Source: a bacterium (GTDB lineage: Bacteria > Patescibacteriota > Minisyncoccia > Phycocordibacterales > UBA2100). Taken from it: a DNA stretch of 47,254 nt. This document shows positions 28,741 to 39,674 of the stretch, piece by piece (within the stretch, counting starts at the first letter, position 1; the number at the start of each line of letters is the position of its first letter). The stretch is taken from contig JAJXVV010000006.1 in NCBI GenBank assembly GCA_021781955.1, forward strand, positions 1-47,254, read 5' to 3'. The notes below the pieces were generated by a model. That model saw only the letters and a program-made list of their open reading frames with translations. It did no database searches and was not told the origin of the DNA. Position numbers and translations under genes: made by a program.

Positions 28741-29315
28741 ACCGTACTTCCTACCATCTCATCGAGCAGGCGTCGAGTGAGCGCGCGGGGCAGGCCGGCG
28801 ACGCACGCCACTTCCCCATCGACCCTTTCGATCCACGGCTTGAACAGCTCGTGTTGGATGCAAAATCCCCCGGCGCACCCGAAGACGCAGCCGTCGGCGA
28901 TGACTTGCGCGATCGCTTCGTCGGACATCGGACGGAAATGCACGACTGCCTGTTCGACGCCCTCGCGCGATCGCCCAGTGCGCGTGTTCGTTATGACGAC
29001 GGCACCGACCGCGTTCACCGGTGCGGTCGAATAACTCCGCACATACCGTTCGGCCTCCCCTGCATCGCGCGGCTTGCCGCGCACCTCGCCGCGCCACACA
29101 GCGACCGTGTCGGAGGTAATGAGCAGCGCCTCGCCTTCTATCTTCGATAAAAGCGTGCCGGCCTTCTCGCGCGCGAGACGAAGCGTGAGCGCCTCCGGCA
29201 TTTCCCCTTCGACAGCGCTCTCGTCGATGTCGGCAGACATCACTTCGACCGCATAGCCCATGTCTTCGAGCATTTTTTTGCGCCAAGGGGAACGCGAACC
29301 GAGAACGATACGCAT
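28737..29315 (-). CDS. maf: Maf-family nucleotide pyrophosphatase
   Basis: The product is 192 residues. The N-terminal motif VLGSRSPWRKKML and the catalytic region ITSDTVAVWRGEVRGKP mark a Maf/YhdE/YceF enzyme, which hydrolyses modified or canonical pyrimidine nucleoside triphosphates to limit misincorporation and has been linked to division control. It starts 3 nt after the ahcY stop and overlaps the hydrolase gene by ATGA. Together with rdgB and the Nudix insert in LeuRS it adds to the nucleotide clean-up functions of this window. Confidence 0.93.
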   Translation of the reverse strand: MRIVLGSRSPWRKKMLEDMGYAVEVMSADIDESAVEGEMPEALTLRLAREKAGTLLSKIEGEALLITSDTVAVWRGEVRGKPRDAGEAERYVRSYSTAPVNAVGAVVITNTRTGRSREGVEQAVVHFRPMSDEAIAQVIADGCVFGCAGGFCIQHELFKPWIERVDGEVACVAGLPRALTRRLLDEMVGSTV

Positions 29316-29318
29316 GGA

Positions 29319-31609
<2,291 letters not shown>

Positions 31610-31615
31610 GGCACA

Positions 31616-31621
31616 AGTATA
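31616..31621 (-). promoter_or_regulatory. -10 (TATACT) for the PfkB kinase
   Basis: TATACT, 6 nt, ATG, inside the 28-nt gap after proB. It is one of the clearest leaderless layouts in the window. Confidence 0.7.
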
Positions 31622-31637
31622 CCCGACCGCGGGCGCG

Positions 31638-32711
31638 TCACCCGCCGATGAACAAATGATCGTAGTGGATGACGGGGCGGGCGCGCTTCACGCCCTTGAG
31701 CTCGCGCGCTCGCGCGGCGCTATACTGCGCGACGCCGAAACCGAGCGGTCTTTTGTCTGCACCAAGCACCTCGATGATATCCCCTTTCTCGAACTGGCCG
31801 ACGACGCCGACGACGCCGATCGGCAGCACGCTCATGACGCGCTCGTTGGAGCGCAGGAGCGCTTCCGCGCCGGCGTTGACGATGATCGCGCCTTTGGAAA
31901 GCCCTTCCGAATAGGCGAGGCGGCGTTTGTGCGCCGACGACCGCCGCTCCGGCACGAAGCGCGTACCCGTTCCCTTCCCTTCCAAGATGTCGCGCAGCAC
32001 CCGCGCGCGCGTGCCGCGCGCGAGGTGCACCGCGATGCCCTGCGTCATGAGTTTCTTGGCGACGGCGAATTTCGTCAGCATGCCGCCGCGGCCGAACGCG
32101 GTCTTCGAGGGCGCGACATGCTTTTGCCGCGACGCGAGCTCCGCCAGCGTTACTTCGGGCACCACCTCGGCGCGCGGGTCGCGCGGGTCGCCCGCGAGCA
32201 ATCCCTCCACGCTCGTGAAGATAATGACCGCATCGGCATCGATTTGCGAAGCGACGAGCCCCGCCAGCTCGTCATTGTCGGTAAAGAGCAGCTCGGTCGT
32301 CGCGACCACGTCGTTCTCGTTGACGACCGGTACGACGCCGCTTGCGAGCAACTGCTCGAAACAGGTGCGCATGTTGAGATAGTGACGCTTATCGCGGAAA
32401 TCCTCCTTGGTAGCGAGCACCTGCGCGCACAGCTCTCCGTGCGCTGCGAAAGCCTCGGCATACGCGCCCATTAAACGCACCTGTCCGACTGCGGCGAGCA
32501 CCTGCTTGTTCTCGGTTGCGCGCGGGTGCGCGGGCCGTAGCGAGCTGCGGCCCGCGCCCACGGCACCCGAGCTCACGAGCACGACCTCGACGCCGCTCGA
32601 TCGCGCCTCAGCTATTTGCGCGACGAGACCTTTGAGCACGCGCAGATCCAGCTCGCCCTTTCCGGTCGAGAGCACCTGCGTGCCCACTTTGACGACGACA
32701 CGCTCGTACAT
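31638..32711 (-). CDS. proB: Glutamate 5-kinase with PUA domain
   Basis: The product is 357 residues. The amino-acid-kinase domain (about 1-250) has VVVKVGTQVLS, VVLVSSGAVGAGR, VVNENDVVATTELLFTDNDELAGLVA and FGRGGMLTKFAVAKKL. The C-terminal PUA domain (about 275-350) has KGAIIVNAGAEALLRSNERVMSVLPIGVVGVVG. It makes gamma-glutamyl phosphate, the first step to proline. proA and proC are not in the window, so the pathway may be incomplete or encoded elsewhere. TATCGT ends 7 nt before the ATG. Confidence 0.94.
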   Translation of the reverse strand: MYERVVVKVGTQVLSTGKGELDLRVLKGLVAQIAEARSSGVEVVLVSSGAVGAGRSSLRPAHPRATENKQVLAAVGQVRLMGAYAEAFAAHGELCAQVLATKEDFRDKRHYLNMRTCFEQLLASGVVPVVNENDVVATTELLFTDNDELAGLVASQIDADAVIIFTSVEGLLAGDPRDPRAEVVPEVTLAELASRQKHVAPSKTAFGRGGMLTKFAVAKKLMTQGIAVHLARGTRARVLRDILEGKGTGTRFVPERRSSAHKRRLAYSEGLSKGAIIVNAGAEALLRSNERVMSVLPIGVVGVVGQFEKGDIIEVLGADKRPLGFGVAQYSAARARELKGVKRARPVIHYDHLFIGG

Positions 32712-33037
32712 GAGCCGTACGATACGGCACTTTCTCGTTTCGCGCGAGCACGAAGCGCCGTGGCGCGCGGGGCGTCCCAGGACGGTCTTAAATATAAAGG
32801 TGGCTTCCTAAAAAATAAGACGGGATACTCAATGGAACACCTAAACTAACTAGCCTTTTCAAGCTATCTGAGGAATTTGTCGTTAATAAATCCCTTCTTG
32901 TGACCCTACGGGGAATCGAACCCCGGTTTCGATCGTGAGAGGATCGCGTCCTAGCCGCTAGACGATAGGGCCTCTACTTCGCATTACTGCGACGAGTAGC
33001 GGCATTTTAGCGTATTTCCTGGCCTCACGCGAGCCGC
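32712..33037. other. Intergenic gap holding tRNA-Glu
   Basis: Apart from tRNA-Glu this 326-nt stretch holds an AT-rich segment (about 32800-32895) without a credible ORF, and a likely tRNA promoter on the minus strand (TAAAAT near 33005-33010). Nothing else is supported. Confidence 0.6.
32901..32972 (-). tRNA. tRNA-Glu(CTC)
   Basis: A 72-nt cloverleaf read on the minus strand: acceptor GGCCCTA/TAGGGTC, D stem GTCT/GGAC, anticodon stem CGATC/GATCG with loop CTCTCAC (anticodon CTC), and T arm CGGGG-TTCGATT-CCCCG. Discriminator A; no CCA encoded. Confidence 0.96.
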
Positions 33038-34762
33038 TCAATTCCGATCCGGCGGAATGTTGTAGTAGTTGATGAGGAACTGTTCGAGCTGATAGTACGG
33101 CTCGTCCCACGTGTACGCGGAATACTCCTGCCCCACCGGGCGGTAGGCGTAGAGGAAGATGATGAACTTCGGATCGCTCGCGGGCAGATAGCCGAAGAAC
33201 GAGTGGATGAATATGCCCATCGGGTAGTAGCCGCCAGCGGGATCGGGAATTTGTGCGGTGCCGGTTTTCGCGGCGGCGGTGTAATGTTGCATCTTGATCG
33301 CGCCGTGCAGTTCATAGTCGTCGTACACGGTTTCGAGCATGTGCGTGACCTCTTCTGCGGTCGTCGTGCTGAAAACGCGCACGCCTGCGCCCACGGGCAC
33401 CTGCCTCGTGATCCCGTTCTCGTACTGCACGGCAGTCACGACATGCGGGTCCGGCATGACGCCGCCATTCCCAAGCGCGGCGAGCGCGCGGATCATCTCG
33501 AGCGGCGTCACGGCGACCCCTTGGCCGAACGCCGCCGTGGCGTACTGCACCGCAGGACCGGTGCCGTTGCCGAGGCTATGCAGATCGGGCGGCGTTTCGT
33601 TGGGCAGGTCGATGCCGGTCGTCGTGGCAAAGTATGAATCCATGTAGCGCGTGAAGGTCGGGTAACCGGTCTTGGTGGCGACCCATGCGGCGCCGACGTT
33701 GAGCGACTGATCGAGTATCTGCCCCATCGAAATGACCCCGCGCGGCTTGAAGTCCCAGTTGCACACCTTCGCCTTCGAGTAGGTAGCGCACCCGGTGTCG
33801 TCGTACGTCGTATCCGGAGTGATGGCGCCGGAATCGATGCCCGCTGCCATCGTGAGCGGCTTCATGATCGAACCCATTTCGTATCGGCCGGTCGCGAGAC
33901 GGTTGCTGTAGATGCTCGGGTCGGTAACGCTGCCGGCGTTGTTGAGATTGAAATCCGGCAGTTGCGCCATCGCGATGATAGCGCCGGTATGCGGGTCCAT
34001 GATGATGCCGCCGTCGAAATCGGGCGTGTACTTCGTCATGACGGTCTGCAGCGTCGCCACGAGCTCTTGCTGCACGGAAGGCTCGATCGAGGTGATGACC
34101 GATCCGGTCTGCGCGCTCGGATCGCTCGAGAGCACGCTCTTCAGGTTGGTGAATATCTGCGCGAAAGGGTTCACGTAGAGCCCATTGTCGGGGAGCGAGA
34201 GCGTCGAGTTCCAACTTTTCTCAATGCCGTAGATGCCGGTCTTCATCGTGCTCGTACCCACGTAGCCGAGAAAGCCGACCGTCTGCGCCGCAAGATTACC
34301 TCCCGGGTAAAATCGCCACTGATCGGCGACCAAGAGCACCCCCGGAAGGCCGAGCGCGCGGATCTGCGCCGCCTGATCGTCGTTGACGTTGTACGCGATC
34401 TCCTCATAGGGATCGTTCGGCTTGGCCGCGCTCGCGAAGAAGTGCGTCGCGTCTATCGGAACGATGGCGTTCAGCTTCGCGTACGTGTCGGTCGCGTTTT
34501 TGAGATTCTCCGGCTGGATAGCGATGCGCCAGCCTGTTTGCATGACCGCAGCGGCCACGAGCTCGCCGTCCTTTGAGGTGAAATAGATGTTGCCGCGATC
34601 GGGTGAATCGGGATTCGCTTCGACATACTGCGAGATGGCGTCTTGCTGGTAGGAAGCGCTGTCGACCACTTGGATGAAGTAGAGACGCACGACGATGAGG
34701 AGCGCGAACGCGACGAACGCACTCGCCAAGAGCCGGGTACGGAGAATGAACTTAGTTCGCAT
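33038..34762 (-). CDS. Class B penicillin-binding protein (FtsI/PBP2-like)
   Basis: The product is 574 residues from ATG 34762, overlapping the ftsL-like gene by 11 nt; the track ATG at 34780 is less likely. It has an N-terminal membrane anchor (about 8-30), a dimerisation/pedestal domain and a transpeptidase domain with SIMK (SxxK) near residue 300, SLN (SxN) and AKTGTAQ (KTG) near 497. It would cross-link peptidoglycan. The position after mraZ-rsmH-ftsL-like is that of ftsI in the dcw cluster, so a division role is likely. No PASTA domains are present. Confidence 0.94.
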   Translation of the reverse strand: MRTKFILRTRLLASAFVAFALLIVVRLYFIQVVDSASYQQDAISQYVEANPDSPDRGNIYFTSKDGELVAAAVMQTGWRIAIQPENLKNATDTYAKLNAIVPIDATHFFASAAKPNDPYEEIAYNVNDDQAAQIRALGLPGVLLVADQWRFYPGGNLAAQTVGFLGYVGTSTMKTGIYGIEKSWNSTLSLPDNGLYVNPFAQIFTNLKSVLSSDPSAQTGSVITSIEPSVQQELVATLQTVMTKYTPDFDGGIIMDPHTGAIIAMAQLPDFNLNNAGSVTDPSIYSNRLATGRYEMGSIMKPLTMAAGIDSGAITPDTTYDDTGCATYSKAKVCNWDFKPRGVISMGQILDQSLNVGAAWVATKTGYPTFTRYMDSYFATTTGIDLPNETPPDLHSLGNGTGPAVQYATAAFGQGVAVTPLEMIRALAALGNGGVMPDPHVVTAVQYENGITRQVPVGAGVRVFSTTTAEEVTHMLETVYDDYELHGAIKMQHYTAAAKTGTAQIPDPAGGYYPMGIFIHSFFGYLPASDPKFIIFLYAYRPVGQEYSAYTWDEPYYQLEQFLINYYNIPPDRN

Positions 34763-35153
34763 TGTGTGCCATTGTAGCAACGCCGATGACGCCTGGACGG
34801 TAGACGTATTGGGTCGAGGCGACCGGCGCCAGGCCCAGCTTTGCTCCCTCTTGCGGCGTGATGGCCGAGGTAAGATCGAGGTAATGCTGCTCCAGCATGC
34901 CTATGTTACCGTTGATCGTGTCGATCTGGACGAGCGCCTCGCGACGCGCCATGACGTTCAGAATAGACGCGCTGACGAAATAGAGGTAGAGCGCGAAGAG
35001 GACGACGAGCGTCGCGCCGAGGACGCGGGTGAGGAGCCGCTCGCGCGGATGCTCGAGCGCGATCGATACGGCCTGCGACCCAGCGATAAATTCAAACTTC
35101 CCCTGGAGCACCGAGGTTTTGTACTTGCTTATTTTGAGCACTTGCTTGGTCAT
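34752..35153 (-). CDS. FtsL/DivIC-like small membrane protein
   Basis: The product is 133 residues: a basic cytosolic N-terminus, one membrane helix (VLGATLVVLFALYLYFVSASIL, about 45-66) and an extracellular part with a short coiled coil (NGNIGMLEQHYLDLTSAI). Size, topology and position between rsmH and the penicillin-binding protein match FtsL, which is poorly conserved in sequence. The first ATG gives a 62-nt overlap with rsmH; GTG codons a little downstream (codons 5 and 15) would shorten it. Confidence 0.75.
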   Translation of the reverse strand: MTKQVLKISKYKTSVLQGKFEFIAGSQAVSIALEHPRERLLTRVLGATLVVLFALYLYFVSASILNVMARREALVQIDTINGNIGMLEQHYLDLTSAITPQEGAKLGLAPVASTQYVYRPGVIGVATMAHNAN

Positions 35154-36102
35154 ATAATGCTGCTTTTACGATAATGCGCAGTTTGGCGCTGCGCGCGCGA
35201 CGATTCTGTGAGAGCTCCGTATCGGAAGCTGTCAGAGGTTTCCTGGTGAGGTGGACCGCCTTGCCTTCGCGCACAAATCCTGCGAGGAGACGCTTCACTG
35301 CCCTGTCTTCGATCGAGTGGAAGGTGATGACCGCGAGTCGGCCGGCTGGTTCGAGCATCTCGAACGCCGAACGGATCCCCTCGTCGAGCGCACCGAATTC
35401 ATCGTTGACGGCGATGCGCAACGCTTGAAAGGTCCGGGTCGCCGGATGGATCCGACCGCGTCGATAAGCCGCAGGCACCGCCTGCGCGATGCATTCCGCG
35501 AGCTCTCGAGCGGTCGCGAACGGCCGCTGCATGCGTCGCTCGACGAGCGCCTTCGCGATGCGGCGCGAATACCGCTCCTCTCCGAAGCCATAGATGATGT
35601 CCGCGAGCGTCGTTTCCTGCCACGTGTTGACTACCGTGGCCGCGGTCACGTCGCGCTGGTCCTTCGAGTACGTCATCAGGAGCGGTTCGTCTGCCGAGAT
35701 CGAAAACCCTCTTCCGGAGTCGAGCTGGTACGAGCTCCACCCGAGATCGAAGAGAGCCTTCGTCAGTTTCTTGACGCCCCGCTTCGCGAGTTCCGTCTTG
35801 AGATCGCGAAAATCCGCTCGAATGAGATGCACGGTCGCCTGGGATCCTGCAAGCGCTCGCTCCCCGCGAGCGATCGCGTCAGCATCGAGATCGAAACCGA
35901 CGAACACGCCTTCGCTTCCGAGCGATGCCGCGAGCGCCTTCGCGTGCCCCGCGCCACCCAAGGTGGCGTCGAGCACGATGTCGTTCTGCCGCACATCGAG
36001 CGCTTCCACTACGTCATGTAAAAGAACCGCCTGGTGTACCTGTTTCGCAGGTGGCACCGGATCGTCGGAGGAAGGTGAGCGTCTTGTGCGCGAGACGTTC
36101 AT
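35092..36102 (-). CDS. rsmH: 16S rRNA m4C1402 methyltransferase RsmH (MraW)
   Basis: The product is 336 residues. Motifs are HQAVLLHDVVEAL, VLDATLGGAGHAKALA (SAM-binding), GVKKLTKALFDLGWSSYQLDSGRGFS and FHSIEDRAVKRLL. It adds the N4-methyl group at C1402 of 16S rRNA. The gene lies 33 nt after mraZ. The C-terminal tail beyond AKLRIIVKAAL is longer than usual and is encoded in the overlap with the ftsL-like gene. Confidence 0.96.
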   Translation of the reverse strand: MNVSRTRRSPSSDDPVPPAKQVHQAVLLHDVVEALDVRQNDIVLDATLGGAGHAKALAASLGSEGVFVGFDLDADAIARGERALAGSQATVHLIRADFRDLKTELAKRGVKKLTKALFDLGWSSYQLDSGRGFSISADEPLLMTYSKDQRDVTAATVVNTWQETTLADIIYGFGEERYSRRIAKALVERRMQRPFATARELAECIAQAVPAAYRRGRIHPATRTFQALRIAVNDEFGALDEGIRSAFEMLEPAGRLAVITFHSIEDRAVKRLLAGFVREGKAVHLTRKPLTASDTELSQNRRARSAKLRIIVKAALYDQASAQNKQVQNLGAPGEV

Positions 36103-36135
36103 AAAAAATTGATCCTCCGGCGATCCGAAGCCGCC

Positions 36136-36570
36136 TTACAATGCGCCAATCTCGCCGAGTTTCTCTGCGAGCGCATCCGCTTGTTTCTCGATCTTCGCTT
36201 TGTATCCGTGCCAACGCTCCGCGTCCCACACCTCGACCCGATCGGAGACCCCGGCAAAAACGACCGTCTTGCCGAGGCCCGCGAACTGCTTGTGATGTTC
36301 CGGTATGAGCACGCGCCCGATCTGGTCGACCTCGAGCTCCGAGGCGCCCGACAGGATGAAACGGCTGAAGCCGCGCGTATCCGCCTGCGCGAAAGAAAGT
36401 TCGCCAAGCCGCCCTGCGACCTTCTGCCAACCCGCCTTCGGGTAGACGAAGAGGCAGTTGTCCAAGCCGCGCGTAACGACGATGCGCTTTCCCAGTCCGG
36501 CACGAAACGTTTTCGGGAGACTCACCCGCTTCTTTTCGTCGAGCGTATGTTCGTACTCACCGATGAACAT
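36136..36570 (-). CDS. mraZ: Transcriptional regulator MraZ
   Basis: The product is 144 residues with two SpoVT-AbrB-like halves. The first is MFIGEYEHTLDEKKRVSLPKTFR, and the second centres on SELEVDQIGRVLIPEHHKQFAGLGKTVVFAGVSDRVEVWD. MraZ is the first gene of the dcw cluster and usually represses it by binding repeats in front of itself. The matching repeat array is present upstream (36576-36620). Confidence 0.96.
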   Translation of the reverse strand: MFIGEYEHTLDEKKRVSLPKTFRAGLGKRIVVTRGLDNCLFVYPKAGWQKVAGRLGELSFAQADTRGFSRFILSGASELEVDQIGRVLIPEHHKQFAGLGKTVVFAGVSDRVEVWDAERWHGYKAKIEKQADALAEKLGEIGAL

Positions 36571-36575
36571 GATTT

Positions 36576-36620
36576 TCCACTTTTTCCCACTACTAAGTAA
36601 TATATCCCACTATACACCAC
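36576..36620 (-). promoter_or_regulatory. MraZ-box array and mraZ promoter
   Basis: On the minus strand there are GTGG-type half sites in strict 10-nt register: GTGGT (36620), GTGGG (36610), a missing site, GTGGG (36590) and GTGGA (36580). A TATATT -10 element lies between them (36604-36599). TGGGN repeats at 10-nt steps are the known MraZ operator, so autoregulation of the dcw operon is inferred. Confidence 0.8.
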
Positions 36621-36630
36621 CGCAAGCCAG

Positions 36631-36639
36631 TTATCCACA
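36631..36639 (+). promoter_or_regulatory. Perfect DnaA box (TTATCCACA)
   Basis: An exact 9/9 match to the DnaA box consensus in the mraZ-guaA intergenic region. It is a single box with no cluster around it, so an origin is not supported; it could regulate mraZ or be chance. Confidence 0.5.
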
Positions 36640-36728
36640 CCCGAGAGCCGGATCAGGAAAGTGAAGGTCGGCGAATAGCGGCGCGCGGCTGGCGTCTCGC
36701 GCCGACCGACGCGAAGTTTTCTTTGTGC

Positions 36729-36734
36729 TAAAAT
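36729..36734 (+). promoter_or_regulatory. -10 (TAAAAT) for guaA
   Basis: TGC-TAAAAT, exactly 6 nt, ATG. Leaderless layout. Confidence 0.7.
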
Positions 36735-36740
36735 CGCCGC

Positions 36741-38327
36741 ATGTTATCCATCTTCAAGAGCGCGACGCCGGAAGCGCTTGAAGACATACACGAGGAGATG
36801 CGCGTGCGGCAGACCGACCGCTTCATTTTCCTCTTCTCGATGGGCTCGCAGTTCGATCATCTCATCGTCCAGCAGATCTCGCGCCTCGGCGCCTACTGCG
36901 TCGTCGCCGATCCCTCGAGTGTGAAGGCCGAAGACGTGCGAAGGGCGGCGCCTTCGGGCATCATCCTCTCGGGCGGCCCCGCGTCGGTCTTCGATGAACC
37001 GCCGCCTTTCGACGATGCGATATTCGACCTTGGCATTCCGACGCTTGGCGTGTGTCTCGGTTTCCAGATGTGGGCCAAGCACGTGGGCGCCGAGGTCGCG
37101 CCGCAATCCAAGCGCGAGTTCGGCGTGCACACGTTCCGGATCAAGAAAGGCGGATCTTCGCTCTTCGAGGGCGTCTCGAACGAGACGCAGGTGCTTGAAA
37201 GCCACGGCGACGCCATCAGCGACGCGCCGTTCGAGATACTTGGCGCAACGGACAATGCGGAAGTGGCCGCGGGGCACGCGGGGCATTTGTGGGGCGTTCA
37301 ATTTCACCCGGAGGTGACCGACACGCTTGAGGGCGGAAAGATGTACGACAATTTCTTGAACATCTGCGGCATCACCGAGCGCTTTCCTGCTCGCAGCGTC
37401 GCGCAGGCGAAGATCGCGGAGCTCAAGAAGATCGTCGCGGGAAAGCGCGTGCTCATCGCGCTCTCCGGGGGTTCCGACTCCTCGGTCGTCGCGTACCTGC
37501 TCAAAGAGGCCGGTGCGCGGCTGAAGGGTGTCTACATCCGTGGCATCGACCGTCCCGACGACGAAGTCTACGTACACGAATACTTCGGCGAGGAAAATTG
37601 GATCGAGCTGGAAATCGCCGACGCGACCGATGAATTCTTGAAAGCGCTCAAAGGCCACGCGAGCATGCGCGACAAGCGCCTCGCGATGCGCGGCGTGTAT
37701 AAAGAGGTGCTCGAAAAGAAGCTCAAGTCGTGGAAGGCCGATTTCATCGCGCAGGGCACACTTTACACCGATATCCGCGAGAGCGGCCACGGCCACGCCA
37801 CGGGCGCGCGCGTCGCCGAGATCAAGGTGCATCACAACGTGAAGCTTGGTTTCTCCGTGCCGGAGATCGCGCCGCTCGAAACCGAGGTGAAGGATTCGGC
37901 GCGCGGCATCGGCCGCGAGCTCGGCGTGCCCGAAGACCTGCTCGTGCGCCACCCCTTCCCCGGCCCGGGCCTCGTGGTACGCATCGAGGGCGAGGTGACT
38001 GCCGAAACGCTCCGCATCGCGCGCGCGTGCGATGAGATCTACATCGAAGAACTTCGCGCTGCCGGGCTGTACGAGAGCGTCTGGCAAGCGGGGGCGACGT
38101 TCACCCGTTCGATGCACACCGAAAGCAAGGGCGACGGCGCAGGCCTCGGCGCCGTGCTCGCGCTCTGGGCCGTGTGGAGCGTGAACGGCTTTACTGCGCG
38201 CTTCGCCCAGCTCCCCTACGACTTCCTCGACAAAGTCTCGCGCCGCATTACCAACGAGGTCCGCGAGGTGGCCGCGGTCGTCTACCGCATCTCCGACAAA
38301 CCCCCCGCGACTATCGAGTGGGGTTGA
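36741..38327 (+). CDS. guaA: GMP synthase (glutamine-hydrolysing)
   Basis: The product is 528 residues. The N-terminal class I glutamine amidotransferase domain has the nucleophile Cys in LGVCLGFQMW (near 105) and the His/Glu pair in QFHPEVTDT (near 187). The ATP pyrophosphatase domain has the PP-loop SGGSDSS (near 242), and the C-terminal dimerisation domain follows (HPFPGPGL onward). It converts XMP to GMP. The N-terminus carries about 25 extra residues (MLSIFKSATPEALEDIHEEM) before the usual start, but the TAAAAT box 6 nt upstream supports this ATG. The 3' end overlaps the convergent glycosidase-like gene by 17 nt. Confidence 0.97.
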   Translation: MLSIFKSATPEALEDIHEEMRVRQTDRFIFLFSMGSQFDHLIVQQISRLGAYCVVADPSSVKAEDVRRAAPSGIILSGGPASVFDEPPPFDDAIFDLGIPTLGVCLGFQMWAKHVGAEVAPQSKREFGVHTFRIKKGGSSLFEGVSNETQVLESHGDAISDAPFEILGATDNAEVAAGHAGHLWGVQFHPEVTDTLEGGKMYDNFLNICGITERFPARSVAQAKIAELKKIVAGKRVLIALSGGSDSSVVAYLLKEAGARLKGVYIRGIDRPDDEVYVHEYFGEENWIELEIADATDEFLKALKGHASMRDKRLAMRGVYKEVLEKKLKSWKADFIAQGTLYTDIRESGHGHATGARVAEIKVHHNVKLGFSVPEIAPLETEVKDSARGIGRELGVPEDLLVRHPFPGPGLVVRIEGEVTAETLRIARACDEIYIEELRAAGLYESVWQAGATFTRSMHTESKGDGAGLGAVLALWAVWSVNGFTARFAQLPYDFLDKVSRRITNEVREVAAVVYRISDKPPATIEWG

Positions 38328-39663
38328 AGGGATGTTCGTCGAACGCTTTCGTCCACACGCTCACGAAGCGCGGCAGCCAAGAATTGGCTGCCGCGCTTTT
38401 ATATGCCCAGGTTTTGTACGGCTTTCCCTCTCGTGAGAGGAGTTCCGGGTACGCGCCATGCTTTTCTATTTCCTGCCGAATTGCGCGGAGTATGCGGCGT
38501 GCTTCGTCCGCATATGCGCGCTCGTACGCGCCGAGGTCGAGCAGTCGGTCAGCGAATTCAGTGTTGAACGCGGGCCACACGGTGCGGCCTTGATACGATG
38601 GCGCGGCGACGCGGTGCACCGCGCGACGGCGCGGATTGCGCACCGACATGAGGTACAGTCCCGTTTTTTCATTACGGAACGCTGCCTCGTTGAGCACGAT
38701 ATCCGCGGTCGCACGAAAAAGGCGTCGCTCATGCGTGTCGGACAGATCCCAAAAACCATGCTGGGTATGTGCGAAATCCAACGACACATCGGCTGCAACG
38801 CTCGCAGCCTCCCGTTCAAGCGAGTGGCGGACATAGCCGCGATCGCCGAAGATGTCGAGAATGTCTGCTTTGTAGTGCTTGAGCGTGCGGCCGAGCAGCC
38901 GAGCAACAGTTTGGTCGTCGATGATGCCCAGATCCACGGCGCGCGCGAAGGTCGTCCAGGTGTTGGCATTGGTGACGAAGCGTAGTTTCTCTGCGCGTGT
39001 GTCGGTCGCTGAAGAGCGCGCCTTACTTGCGTCACACAACAGCCGCACGCGCTTCCCGAGCTTCACCCGTTCCAAACCACCTGCCAACTGTGTGAGTGCG
39101 GTGCGCAGATCGTTCCCGTACTCCGTGCGAGATTCCTGGCCAACAGCGCGCGCACGCGCGTAGACGTCCTCATACGCTGAACCTGCCGGCGCTTCGATGA
39201 GCTGGTCGAGCGCCGCGATGCTGCCGAGCAGCGAATCCGAAGGCGGCGAGAAATAATTCGCCCCCAGCATGCGCCGTTTTGTGAGCGGCACGAGCGTCGT
39301 CGTCACGTTGCCGCTCCGCACGCTTTCGAGCACGAGCCGCGCGCTGCGCTCCATAAGCACCACGCGCGCCTCGGCATCTTCTTCACTCACGATGGTGGCC
39401 GGATCGAGGAGCGCCGGATAGAACCAGGCGAAATTGCGCGGATAGTACGCGCGCGCATGAGGGGCGCCCGTCACGATGAACGGCAATTCTAGCGAAAAAG
39501 CAGAAGCGACTGCATGACGATAAATCGTGCTGAAGTCCCTGCGGCGCACGCGCGAGCGCGTGCGCCGCAGCCGGTCGCTCGCGAAATTATACATTTGTAT
39601 CGCGTTGGCAATGCTCTGCGCGAGCCTACCCGAGTAGACCCGCACCTGTCGTTTTGAGTTCAT
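38311..39663 (-). CDS. Predicted six-hairpin glycosidase-fold protein
   Basis: The product is 450 residues without signal peptide or membrane helices. Segments such as GAPHARAYYPRNFAWFYPALLD, PSDSLLGSIAALDQL, GRTVWPAFNTEFADRLLDLGAYERA and KHGAYPELLSREGKPYKTWAYKSAAANSWLPRF are the kind found in (alpha/alpha)6 glycoside hydrolases such as the GH15 and debranching-enzyme groups. Acidic candidates for catalysis lie in these blocks, but I cannot assign them. Substrate unknown. It starts just downstream of tRNA-Ala(GGC) on the same strand and overlaps guaA tail to tail. Confidence 0.6.
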   Translation of the reverse strand: MNSKRQVRVYSGRLAQSIANAIQMYNFASDRLRRTRSRVRRRDFSTIYRHAVASAFSLELPFIVTGAPHARAYYPRNFAWFYPALLDPATIVSEEDAEARVVLMERSARLVLESVRSGNVTTTLVPLTKRRMLGANYFSPPSDSLLGSIAALDQLIEAPAGSAYEDVYARARAVGQESRTEYGNDLRTALTQLAGGLERVKLGKRVRLLCDASKARSSATDTRAEKLRFVTNANTWTTFARAVDLGIIDDQTVARLLGRTLKHYKADILDIFGDRGYVRHSLEREAASVAADVSLDFAHTQHGFWDLSDTHERRLFRATADIVLNEAAFRNEKTGLYLMSVRNPRRRAVHRVAAPSYQGRTVWPAFNTEFADRLLDLGAYERAYADEARRILRAIRQEIEKHGAYPELLSREGKPYKTWAYKSAAANSWLPRFVSVWTKAFDEHPFNPTR

Positions 39664-39674
39664 AAAGTAACCAG

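Noticed and set aside
36571-36740. Replication origin in the mraZ-guaA gap
   Set aside because: Only one DnaA box, no AT-rich unwinding element and no dnaA or dnaN nearby.
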